From contig DFPL01000169.1 in the NCBI GenBank assembly GCA_002377245.1, forward strand, positions 1-16,776: a stretch of DNA of 16,776 nucleotides, written 5' to 3'. The stretch's first letter is position 1, and every line of letters starts with the position of its first letter. Positions 6,436-12,996 of this stretch are shown in pieces. The position numbers were made by a program, and so were the translations under genes. The notes below the pieces were generated by a model. That model made no database searches. It saw only the letters and a program-made list of their open reading frames with translations, and was not told where the DNA came from. This DNA comes from Enterobacteriaceae bacterium UBA3516. Lineage in GTDB: Bacteria > Pseudomonadota > Gammaproteobacteria > Enterobacterales > Enterobacteriaceae.

Positions 6436-7578
6436 GTGGTTACGATTAACAGCACGCTTATCAGCGGCGCGGGTGCCATCCCCTCACTGGCGCCGTTGCT
6501 GACAGGCAGAAAAAACCTCTTGCTGGTGAGCGACAGCAATGTCATTAAACTTGCTGCGACCCAGCAGATCCTCGCCCTGCTGGCCGCAGAGGGTCGTCAT
6601 GTAGAGATTATCGACACTGTTCCACCCGAGCCGAGCCAACATGACGTGGCGAAGATTATGGCGACTGCTCCGGCGAGCGCCTTTGATCTGATCGTAGGAA
6701 TAGGCGGCGGAAGCGTGCTGGATGTCACCAAACTGCTGTCCGTTCTGCACCACCCGCAGTCACCGGGCCTTGACGCCCTGCTTGATGGCGTAAAACCCGT
6801 GGCACGTATCGCCTCGTTACTGATCCCTGCGACCGCCGGAACCGGTTCAGAGGCCACGCCAAACGCGATTCTGGCGATCCCCGAGCAGGACACCAAAATT
6901 GGCATCATCTCACCGGTACTGTTACCGGATTACGTGGCATTGCTGCCGGAGCTGACCACCAGCATGCCTGCGCATATTGCTTCTTCCACCGGGATTGATG
7001 CCCTGTGCCATTTGATTGAGTGTTTCACCGCCACCATCGCCAACCCGGTAAGCGACAACGTTGCCCTGACCGGCCTGCGCAAGCTGCTGCACAACATCGA
7101 AACCGCAGTAAATGAGCCCCAGAACCTGGTGGCCCGTCTGGAAATGCTCTGGGCCTCTTACTACGGCGGCGCAGCGATTACCCATGCGGGCACGCATCTG
7201 GTGCACGCGCTCTCTTATCCGCTCGGCGGGAAATATCACCTGCCGCATGGCGTAGCCAACGCCATCCTGCTGGCACCGTGCATGAAAGTGGTTCGCCCGC
7301 ATGCGGTGGCGAAGTTTGCACAGGTCTGGGACCTGGTGCCCGGTGCGGATACCTCGCTGAATGACGAAGAGAAATCCCACGCGCTGGTGCAGTTCTTTGC
7401 CGATTTAGTTAAGCGCCTCAACCTGCCGGACAACCTGGAAAGCCTGGGCGTGCCGCGCGCCGATATCCCGTCTCTCGCCGACGCCGCGCTGAACGTCAAA
7501 CGCTTAATGAATAACGCGCCCTGCGCCGTGAACCATGGCGACGTGCAGGCGATTTACCAGACACTGTTTAAATATTGA
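6436..7578 (+). CDS. Iron-containing (group III) alcohol dehydrogenase
   Basis: 380 residues. Start set at GTG 6436 because AGGAG (6425-6429) sits six bases before it; an in-frame ATG at 6394 would place the ribosome-binding site inside the gene and remove the leader palindrome. The N-terminal NAD-binding domain has VGIGGGSVLDVTK (87-99) and PATAGTGSEAT (131-141); the C-terminal helical domain supplies metal ligands Asp188 and His192 (GIDALCH), His257 (VHALSYPLGG) and His271 (LPHGVAN). The family interconverts small aldehydes or ketones and alcohols (lactaldehyde, 1,3-propanediol, 4-hydroxybutyrate types). First gene of the rightward operon, it likely reduces the aldehyde fragment, or oxidises a hydroxy-acid substrate, of this pathway. 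Exact substrate unknown. Confidence 0.88.
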   Translation: MVTINSTLISGAGAIPSLAPLLTGRKNLLLVSDSNVIKLAATQQILALLAAEGRHVEIIDTVPPEPSQHDVAKIMATAPASAFDLIVGIGGGSVLDVTKLLSVLHHPQSPGLDALLDGVKPVARIASLLIPATAGTGSEATPNAILAIPEQDTKIGIISPVLLPDYVALLPELTTSMPAHIASSTGIDALCHLIECFTATIANPVSDNVALTGLRKLLHNIETAVNEPQNLVARLEMLWASYYGGAAITHAGTHLVHALSYPLGGKYHLPHGVANAILLAPCMKVVRPHAVAKFAQVWDLVPGADTSLNDEEKSHALVQFFADLVKRLNLPDNLESLGVPRADIPSLADAALNVKRLMNNAPCAVNHGDVQAIYQTLFKY

Positions 7579-7595
7579 TTCAAGGAGAGCGTGTA

Positions 7596-8480
7596 ATGAA
7601 CAAGAAAATTGAGGGCGTGTTGACGGCGATCGTCACGCCTTTTGATGAGGAAGGTGCACTGCATCTTGCGTCGCTAAAACAACAGGTCGATCGCCAGCTC
7701 GACGCCGGAAACGGCATTTTCTGCGGCGGCACTAATGGTGAATTCTTCGTGCTGAACGAGCAGGAGAAAATTGCCGTTACCGAAACCTGTGTGCAGCATG
7801 TCCAGGGGCGCGCCAACGTCGTCGCGCACATTGGAGAAATATCGACACGCGAAACTATTCGTCTGGGAAAACAGATTGAAAAACGGGGTGTCGATGCGGT
7901 GTCGGTTATCACCCCCTATTTTGTGCCATTAAAACAAAACGAATTAATCAGCCATTATACCGCCGTTGCGGATGCCCTCAGCGTACCGGTATTTCTCTAC
8001 AACATTCCTGCCCGCACCGGGAACACCCTTGAACCCCAAACCGTTCGCACCCTGGCCTCACACCCGAACATCATCGGCATTAAGGACAGCGCAGGCAGCT
8101 ATGAAAGCCTGAGCGGTTATCTGAACGCCGTGAAAGATATCGACAACTTCAATGTGCTAAATGGGCCGGATTCGTTAATTCATAAAGGCTTTGTTGATGG
8201 TTGCTCGGCCTGCATCTCGGGTCTTGCCAACGTGGCGCCGAGGGAGATCAACGCCATCTGGGCGCGCTTCAAAGCGGGTGATATCGAGGGGTCCCGCCTG
8301 GCGCAGGACAATGTCACCGGCCTGCGTACCGACCTGTACAGCGTCGGGTTCTCACCCGCAGCCGTCAAAAAAGCCTTGCAACTCATGGGCTATGACGTTG
8401 GTGCCAGCCGTTACGCCGTCACGTTTAGCGAAGAACAACAACAACAAATTCGCCAGATAGTGACCCAGTACCTGCACTAA
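7596..8480 (+). CDS. DapA/NanA-superfamily class I aldolase (2-keto sugar acid lyase candidate)
   Basis: 294 residues from ATG 7596, with AAGGAG eight bases upstream; the start is 17 bp after the previous stop. The TIM-barrel family landmarks are present: TAIVTPF (10-16), the carboxylate-binding loop CGGTNGEF (43-50), catalytic Tyr135 in LYNIPARTGNT and the Schiff-base Lys163 in IGIKDSAGS. Loop GTNGE differs from GTTGE of dihydrodipicolinate synthase and GSTGE of sialate lyase, so neither of those functions should be assumed; a housekeeping dapA would not lie in such an operon. Members of this type usually cleave 2-keto-3-deoxy acids to pyruvate plus an aldehyde. A downstream Fe-ADH or YhcH partner and a sialidase-like protein fit a ulosonic-acid substrate (inference). 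Confidence 0.87.
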   Translation: MNKKIEGVLTAIVTPFDEEGALHLASLKQQVDRQLDAGNGIFCGGTNGEFFVLNEQEKIAVTETCVQHVQGRANVVAHIGEISTRETIRLGKQIEKRGVDAVSVITPYFVPLKQNELISHYTAVADALSVPVFLYNIPARTGNTLEPQTVRTLASHPNIIGIKDSAGSYESLSGYLNAVKDIDNFNVLNGPDSLIHKGFVDGCSACISGLANVAPREINAIWARFKAGDIEGSRLAQDNVTGLRTDLYSVGFSPAAVKKALQLMGYDVGASRYAVTFSEEQQQQIRQIVTQYLH

Positions 8481-8510
8481 GGCGCATTTTTTTAATCGTT
8501 ACCTTACATA

Positions 8511-8527
8511 GGGCACCTCAGGTGCCC
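8511..8527 (+). repeat. Perfect hairpin in the aldolase-symporter gap
   Basis: GGGCACCT-C-AGGTGCCC is a 17-base perfect dyad (8-base arms; as RNA, a 7-bp stem with a UCA loop). It sits in the 77-bp gap between the aldolase and symporter genes, far wider than the other gaps of this operon. No T-run follows, though a T-run (8488-8494) precedes it. It may mark mRNA processing or stabilisation, partial termination or a protein site. Function is unassigned. Confidence 0.45.
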
Positions 8528-8557
8528 AGAATTCACACGCCCTGAAGAGAGGCAAAG

Positions 8558-9970
8558 ATGAACACTTTTACTTCACAAGATACCCTAATCATCGTCGGTA
8601 TAGTGATTGCCTATATCGTCTTTACCACCTGGCTTACGTTCCGTTTACGCAGTAAAAACTCCGGCGATTTTATGGAAGGCTCCCGTGCCATGCCAGCCTT
8701 CCTGGTGGGGATTTTATTGATGTCGGAGTACATCGGTGCAAAATCCACCATTGGTACCGCGCAGGCTGCATTCGAAGGCGGTATTGCTGCGTCCTGGTCC
8801 GTGCTGGGTGCGGCAATTGGCTTCCCACTGTTTGGTCTGTTGCTGGTTAAGCGCATCTATAACACCGGGAAAATTACCATTTCAGGTGCGATTGCCGAGA
8901 AATACGGCAACAGCACCAAAAATATCATCTCTATCATTATGATTTACGCCCTGCTGCTGGTTAACGTAGGCAACTACGTCAGTGGTGCAGCGGCGATTGC
9001 CACCGTGCTGAAAGTGAGCCTGCCGGTTGCGGCCTTCATTACTGCTATCGTCAGTACGTTCTATTTTGCGTATGGCGGTATGAAGGGTGTGGCCTGGGTC
9101 ACCCTGCTGCACAGTGCGCTGAAATATTTCGGTATTCTGGTCATCATGGGCTTCGCCCTGTACAAAACCGACGGTTTTACCCCGATGATCAGAGAGATGC
9201 CGCACTTCTACTGGACCTGGGACGGTAATTTTGGCCCGAGCACCATCTTTGCGTGGCTAATTGGTACGATTGGTTCAATTTTCTGCACTCAGTTTGTTAT
9301 TCAGGCCATCTGTTCCACCAAAGATGTGAAAACGGCGAAGCGCTCAACCTGGATCGCTTTCTGGTTCTGCCTGCCGATTTCGCTGGCTATCGCAGTGATT
9401 GGGGTGGCAGCCAAATACCTGCACCCGGAAATCAACAGCCTGTACGCCATGCCTATTTTCCTGCAGGACATGAATCCCTGGATTGCCGGACTTGTGACAA
9501 CGTCACTTGTTGCCTCTATTTTCGTGAGCGTCAGTACCGTTGCGCTGGCTATCGCCTCGCTGGTAGTCAAAGATTTCTACGTCCCTTACCGTAACCCAAC
9601 GCCGGAGCAAGAGTTCAAGGCAACGCGCTGGTTGTCACTGTTCATTGGTTTCCTGCCGCTGATTTTCGTGCTGCTGGTACCGGAAGTGCTGAAACTCTCC
9701 TTCTTTACGCGTGCGATTCGGCTGTCCATTACCGTTGTCGCCGTTATCGCTTTCTACGCGCCGTTCTTCAAAAGCACCCGAGGTGCGAATGCCGGTCTGA
9801 TTGGTGCCTGTGTGGTGACCTCCGTCTGGTACCTGTTGGGTGACCCGTTTGGTATTAACAATATGTATATCGCGCTGATTACGCCTGCGGTGATCATGAT
9901 GCTTGACCGCCTGATCCCCCATAAAGAGACCGCAAAAGCGCCAACATCCGTTCAAAATAGTGGAGTTTAA
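8558..9970 (+). CDS. SSS-family sodium:solute symporter (sugar-acid/sialic-acid-type uptake)
   Basis: 470 residues, hydrophobic throughout, with about 13 predictable membrane helices, as in the sodium:solute symporter family (LeuT-like fold). The N-terminal helix (LIIVGIVIAYIVFTTWLTF) precedes SKNSGDFMEGSRAMPAFLVG and the helix-2 stretch LLMSEYIGAKSTIGTAQAAFEGG, matching the conserved SSS opening 'F..G.R...'. The later segment SLVASIFVSVSTVALAIASLV corresponds to the sodium-site helix region. A GAGAGG precedes the ATG. It should import the pathway substrate across the inner membrane with Na+. Some SSS members carry sialic acid (SiaT/NanT-like in Salmonella), others pantothenate, proline or sugars; the operon suggests an acidic sugar. 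Confidence 0.88.
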   Translation: MNTFTSQDTLIIVGIVIAYIVFTTWLTFRLRSKNSGDFMEGSRAMPAFLVGILLMSEYIGAKSTIGTAQAAFEGGIAASWSVLGAAIGFPLFGLLLVKRIYNTGKITISGAIAEKYGNSTKNIISIIMIYALLLVNVGNYVSGAAAIATVLKVSLPVAAFITAIVSTFYFAYGGMKGVAWVTLLHSALKYFGILVIMGFALYKTDGFTPMIREMPHFYWTWDGNFGPSTIFAWLIGTIGSIFCTQFVIQAICSTKDVKTAKRSTWIAFWFCLPISLAIAVIGVAAKYLHPEINSLYAMPIFLQDMNPWIAGLVTTSLVASIFVSVSTVALAIASLVVKDFYVPYRNPTPEQEFKATRWLSLFIGFLPLIFVLLVPEVLKLSFFTRAIRLSITVVAVIAFYAPFFKSTRGANAGLIGACVVTSVWYLLGDPFGINNMYIALITPAVIMMLDRLIPHKETAKAPTSVQNSGV

Positions 9971-9971
9971 T

Positions 9972-11129
9972 ATGTCCGTTACCGTTAATCGTGATGGTGT
10001 CATTCGTCAGCAGGAAGATGCTCAGGTACTGAGTGCCATGCTGCCGTCACCCTGCCCGCAAAACCATGCGGCCAACATTCTGCCGCTGCCTGATGGCTCG
10101 CTGATGTGCGTCTGGTTTGGCGGTACGCAGGAAGGCGTGGCGGATATTTCGGTGTGGGGTTCGCGCCTCACACCGGGTAGCGACCGCTGGAGCGACGCCG
10201 TGAAGTTGTCTGACGATCCCACCCGTTCTGAGCAAATGCCGGTGTTGTTCCTCGCTCCGGATAACGTGTTGTGGCTGATGTGGACCGCGCAGCTGTCCGG
10301 CAACCAGGATACGGCGATTGTGCGTTTTCGCCAGTCTCAGGATCTGGGCCAGAGCTGGGGTGAAATTGCTACCCTGCTGGACAAACCCGGCACCTTTATT
10401 CGCCAGCCGGTCACCGTGCTGGAAAACGGCAACTGGCTACTACCGGTCTTTTACTGCCGCACCCAACCGGGTGAGAAATGGGTCGGCAATGATGACATCA
10501 GCGCGGTGAAAATCTCCTCAGATAAGGGGAAAACCTGGCGTGATGTGGAGGTGCCGGAGAGCCTGGGCTGTGTGCACATGAACATCACCGCGCTCAGGGA
10601 TGGCAACCTGGTGGCCCTGTTCCGCAGTCGCTGGGCCGACAACATTTATTACAGCCAGTCCACCGATGGCGGTGAAAGCTGGTCGGTGCCAGAGCCGACT
10701 ACCCTGCCCAATAACAACTCGTCTATTCAGGTAACGACCCTGGCGGACGGCAATCTGGCGCTGGTCTTCAACTTTATGAGCGCAGCCGGTGCGCGGGAAC
10801 GCCGTGCGTCGTTGTACGACGAAATTGACGACGGTGACGGGCGTAAAGAGCCGGACGTTACCAGTGGCCCCAGCGCCTTCTGGGGGGCACCAAGAGCGCC
10901 AATGACCGTGGCGATCTCCCCGGATGGCGGCAAAAGCTGGCCGTGGCAGCGTCACCTTGATGAAGGCGATGGCTACTGCATGACCAACAACTCGCAGGAA
11001 AAACTCAACCGTGAGTTCTCTTACCCAAGCATTAAGCAGAGCGCCGACGGCACGCTGCACATTGCTTACACTTACTTCCGCCAGGCGATCAAATACGTGC
11101 GCGTCTCACCTGAGTGGGTAAAGGAGTAA
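9972..11129 (+). CDS. Sialidase-fold Asp-box (BNR) protein without signal peptide, likely cytoplasmic
   Basis: 385 residues. Start at ATG 9972, one base after the symporter stop, with GGAG (9962-9965) six bases upstream. Four Asp-boxes (S-x-D-x-G-x-[ST]-W) are visible: SQDLGQSW 122-129, SSDKGKTW 182-189, STDGGESW 230-237 and SPDGGKSW 316-323. They mark a six-bladed propeller of the BNR_2 type. Blade-opening motifs LPDGSL, LENGNW, LRDGNL and LADGNL repeat in step. There is no N-terminal hydrophobic signal, unlike secreted sialidases, so the protein probably acts on an imported substrate. A canonical FRIP motif of sialidases is not seen near the N-terminus; the corresponding stretch reads NHAANILPLPDG. 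It may be a glycosidase, lyase or epimerase of a sugar-acid conjugate; activity not assignable from sequence. Confidence 0.8.
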   Translation: MSVTVNRDGVIRQQEDAQVLSAMLPSPCPQNHAANILPLPDGSLMCVWFGGTQEGVADISVWGSRLTPGSDRWSDAVKLSDDPTRSEQMPVLFLAPDNVLWLMWTAQLSGNQDTAIVRFRQSQDLGQSWGEIATLLDKPGTFIRQPVTVLENGNWLLPVFYCRTQPGEKWVGNDDISAVKISSDKGKTWRDVEVPESLGCVHMNITALRDGNLVALFRSRWADNIYYSQSTDGGESWSVPEPTTLPNNNSSIQVTTLADGNLALVFNFMSAAGARERRASLYDEIDDGDGRKEPDVTSGPSAFWGAPRAPMTVAISPDGGKSWPWQRHLDEGDGYCMTNNSQEKLNREFSYPSIKQSADGTLHIAYTYFRQAIKYVRVSPEWVKE

Positions 11130-11132
11130 CCG

Positions 11133-11603
11133 ATGATTCTGGGACACCTCAACGCCCTGCCGCTGGCAGGGTTACCCCGCGCGTTACGTGCCATTCTCGA
11201 CCTGCCAGAGTGTGCTCTGGCAGCATTGCAGGCGCGGGACGACGGACGCTTTCAGTTACCGGGCGCGCCGTGGTTCTGCACTGTGGGTCAGGCCAGTACG
11301 CAGTATCGTGAACAGCGCCATACCGAGTATCACCACCATTGGGCAGATATTCAGGTCATGCTGGAAGGGGAAGAGATTATCTTTGCCGGTTCACAGTTCG
11401 AGCCACTGATAACGGACGAAGAGCGTAAGCCGGACCTGTTTATCACCACCACGGCGCAACTGCCGGTCAACATCCTGTTGCAGGCGGGTGACTTTGCGGT
11501 TTTTTTACCAGGCGAGCCACATCAGGCGTTGTGTGCCGCCGTCGAGCCATTAGTTGTGCGTAAAGCAGTGTTCAAAGTCCCACGCACGTTACTGGAGGTG
11601 TAG
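11133..11603 (+). CDS. YhcH/YjgK/YiaL-family protein (putative sugar-acid anomerase)
   Basis: 156 residues, the family's usual size. The cupin-like metal site is visible in HTEYHHHWADIQVMLEGEE (His63, Glu65, His67-69) and AVFLPGEPHQAL (His130), followed by RKAVFKV (143-149). AAGGAG lies six bases before ATG 11133, which is three bases after the previous stop. E. coli YhcH (NanQ) has been shown to speed opening of cyclic N-acetylneuraminate so that NanA aldolase can use it. A family member beside a NanA/DapA-type aldolase therefore suggests that this pathway also handles a cyclised 2-keto sugar acid; the specific sugar is unknown. YiaL and EbgC relatives show that the family also serves other sugars. 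Confidence 0.88.
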   Translation: MILGHLNALPLAGLPRALRAILDLPECALAALQARDDGRFQLPGAPWFCTVGQASTQYREQRHTEYHHHWADIQVMLEGEEIIFAGSQFEPLITDEERKPDLFITTTAQLPVNILLQAGDFAVFLPGEPHQALCAAVEPLVVRKAVFKVPRTLLEV

Positions 11604-11605
11604 AG

Positions 11606-12283
11606 ATGCCACATGCGGTTGTTACCGGGGCCAGTTCGGGGATTGGTGAAGCGATTGTCAGCAGGTTGCTTGAGCAAGACTGGCGGGTGACGGGGCTCAG
11701 TCGCTCAAAGGTAGTGCGTGACGCGCCTGCGTTTCATAGCGTGTGTGTGGATTTGAGCGACAATCTCGCTCTGGCTGATACGCTGACCGCGCTGCCAGTG
11801 CCGGACGCGGTGATCCACGCTGCGGGTATGATGGCCGCCGCGCCGTTGGGTAAGTTAACTGCGGATGTCAGTCAGCAGCTCTGGCAACTGCATGTGCTGG
11901 CCGCTGAAACCCTGGTCAATCATTTTGCCCCGCAGATGTCACATGGCGGACGCATTGTGATTATCGGCAGCCGCACCTCCCGTGGCGCGGCGGGTCGCTC
12001 TCAGTACGTGGCGACGAAAGCGGCACTCGTTGGCATGGTACGCAGTTGGGCGGCGGAACTTGCCCCTCGGGGCATTACAGCGAATGTTGTTGCGCCAGGT
12101 GCTACGCAAACGCCGATGTTAAACGCACCGGGGCGGTCGAGTTCCCCACCCAACATGCCCCCTATTGGGCGATTGATCGAACCTCGTGAAGTGGCGGCAC
12201 TGGTGGGTTTTGTGCTGTCGGCGGATGCGGCGGCAATCACCGGCCAGGAGTTGGTGATGTGTGGGGGGGCGTCGTTGAAATGA
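11606..12283 (+). CDS. Short-chain dehydrogenase/reductase (SDR), last gene of the rightward operon
   Basis: 225 residues, short for a classical SDR (usually near 250). The cofactor motif TGASSGIG (7-14), the HAAG variant of NNAG (71-74), Ser122, Tyr134 and Lys138 (IGSRTS then QYVATKAAL) form a complete catalytic set, and APGATQTPM follows in the usual place. Arg31-Ser-Arg33 after the second strand (GLSRSK) suggests NADP(H). The start is two bases after the YhcH stop with GGAGGTGTAGAG upstream, so it is tightly coupled. It may oxidise or reduce a hydroxyl or keto group of the imported sugar acid before aldol cleavage. Substrate unknown. Confidence 0.87.
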   Translation: MPHAVVTGASSGIGEAIVSRLLEQDWRVTGLSRSKVVRDAPAFHSVCVDLSDNLALADTLTALPVPDAVIHAAGMMAAAPLGKLTADVSQQLWQLHVLAAETLVNHFAPQMSHGGRIVIIGSRTSRGAAGRSQYVATKAALVGMVRSWAAELAPRGITANVVAPGATQTPMLNAPGRSSSPPNMPPIGRLIEPREVAALVGFVLSADAAAITGQELVMCGGASLK

Positions 12284-12437
12284 AAGCCACCAGAGCGGGT
12301 GTTCAGTATTGAGGTGAACATGCCAGAACAGTGGAATGTTCCGTTCACTTTACGTGCAAGGGAGGCTCGTCGCCGCCTCTCTGCGGGCGGCCCCGGCCAG
12401 CCGTCAACACCGCATCGATTTTCAGCCGGATCAGAAA

Positions 12438-12704
12438 ACCCTCGCTGCAAGAAACTGCGCTGAAGATAAAACGATTTCGCTGTTTGTTGGAGATCCTGAA
12501 GCTACTCTTTTTTTCATTTGATTCCGGACTTACAGCGAGGGTGTTGTGTCCCCGCTGAAACCGGCGAGCCGGAGGCCGGAAGACAAGGTCTGGCCGCCAG
12601 GGAGGGCGGGCAGAGGTTTGTCGAGCCAGGACGGCGAGTCAAACCGGCCGCAGGCTGAGGGCCGGGAGGCGAGCGCAGTGCGCAGCACCGGTTTCCGTGC
12701 GGGG
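12438..12704 (+). ncRNA. Candidate structured RNA region with two long-range helices (orientation uncertain)
   Basis: Domain 1 is closed by ACCCTCGCTG (12438-12447) against CAGCGAGGGT (12533-12542), a perfect 10-bp pairing over 85 bases. Domain 2, 12550-12704, is closed by CCCCGC/GCGGGG (12550-12555 with 12699-12704) and AAACCGG/CCGGTTT (12558-12564 with 12688-12694). Inside it are GGCC-GGA-AGAC/GTCTGGCC (12573-12595 region), a GCGC-AGT-GCGC mini-hairpin near 12672-12682 and a second AAACCGG (12641-12647) that could compete for the same partner. I do not recognise an RNA family. A repeat element with no RNA role is the main alternative. Confidence 0.3.
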
Positions 12705-12714
12705 CCGCGGGGAT

Positions 12715-12745
12715 TGCAAAGGGGGCCGCGGTGGCCCCCTTTGCA
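12715..12745 (+). repeat. Perfect 13-bp GC-rich hairpin
   Basis: TGCAAAGGGGGCC (12715-12727) pairs perfectly with GGCCCCCTTTGCA (12733-12745) around the loop GCGGT. There is no T-run on either side, so it is not a standard intrinsic terminator, though it could stop RNA decay. Its 3' arm can alternatively pair with 12352-12366 at the left end of the element. Confidence 0.6.
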
Positions 12746-12770
12746 CGTTCACGGGTGACGCTTTCGGCAT

Positions 12771-12935
12771 GTTCAGCAGGTCTGGAAGTGAACGGAACAC
12801 ACTCCGGTGCCGCCTGTTCCCCTCACCCCGGCCCTCTCCCCGGTGGGGCGAGGGGGAAAAGCGCGCCCCTTTGCTGGTTCAGCCAGTCTGGCGGTAAACG
12901 TAACAAACCCCGGTGCCGCCTACCCCGGCCCTCTC
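12771..12935. repeat. Imperfect direct duplication (two units, about 106 bp apart)
   Basis: Unit 1 (12771-12838) and unit 2 (12877-12935) align from GTTCAGC, through TCTGG-n3-T-n-AACG-n-AACA, to an identical CCGGTGCCGCCT (12804-12815 and 12910-12921) and ACCCCGGCCCTCTC (12825-12838 and 12922-12935). Unit 2 lacks a 9-base insert present in unit 1. The upstream CCCCTTTGC also recurs (12736-12744, 12866-12874). This looks like a duplicated intergenic repeat. Confidence 0.55.
12819..12855. repeat. REP-like GC-rich palindrome
   Basis: CCCCTC-A-CCCC (12819-12829) pairs with GGGG-C-GAGGGG (12845-12855), 10 of 11 positions. The CCTCACCCCGGCCCTCTCCC motif is one that I associate with dispersed intergenic palindromes of enterobacteria and pseudomonads; copy number here cannot be tested from one window. 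Confidence 0.5.
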
Positions 12936-12996
12936 TCACAGGAAGAAGGATAAAATCTGAAGGCCGGATAAAGTGTCAGTCTCCATACGGCAAAAA

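Larger units (their letters stand above)
12315..12775. mobile_element. Candidate non-autonomous element (MITE-like) or structured RNA locus bounded by imperfect inverted repeats
   Basis: The left end has TGAACATGCC (12315-12324) and, 27 bp on, ACGTGCAAGGGAGGC (12352-12366). The right end has the inverted forms in mirror order: GGCCCCCTTTGCACGT (12733-12748) and, 17 bp on, GGCATGTTCA (12766-12775). Two collinear inverted matches of 10/10 and about 13/15 bases are unlikely by chance. The 461-bp body carries no transposase and is rich in long-range complementarity. No target duplication is obvious at the edges. It may be a MITE-type insertion or the outer helix of one large RNA fold. Confidence 0.4.
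12284..12996. other. 713-bp gene-free stretch between convergent SDR and phzF-like genes
   Basis: No convincing protein gene is present: frames of 60-100 codons exist on the plus strand but lack ribosome-binding sites, have atypical Gly/Arg/Pro-rich composition and overlap repeats. The stretch instead holds an inverted-repeat-bounded foldable element (12315-12775), a GC-rich tandem duplication (12771-12935) and a REP-like hairpin (12819-12855). No clear U-tailed terminator for either flanking operon is seen. Confidence 0.7.

Noticed and set aside
7596..8480. Reading the DapA-type gene as housekeeping dapA or as nanA
   Set aside because: Operon context is catabolic and the substrate loop is GGTNGE, unlike either enzyme; only the superfamily can be claimed.
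8488..8527. Intrinsic terminator after the aldolase gene
   Set aside because: The T-run precedes the hairpin instead of following it, and no adequate stem lies before the T-run.
12715..12745. Intrinsic terminator of the rightward operon
   Set aside because: A strong stem exists, but no T-run follows on either strand and it lies more than 400 bp after the last stop codon.
12284..12996. CRISPR array or phage attachment site in the repeat-rich gap
   Set aside because: The repeats are two imperfect units without regular spacers, and there is no integrase, cas gene or tRNA nearby.
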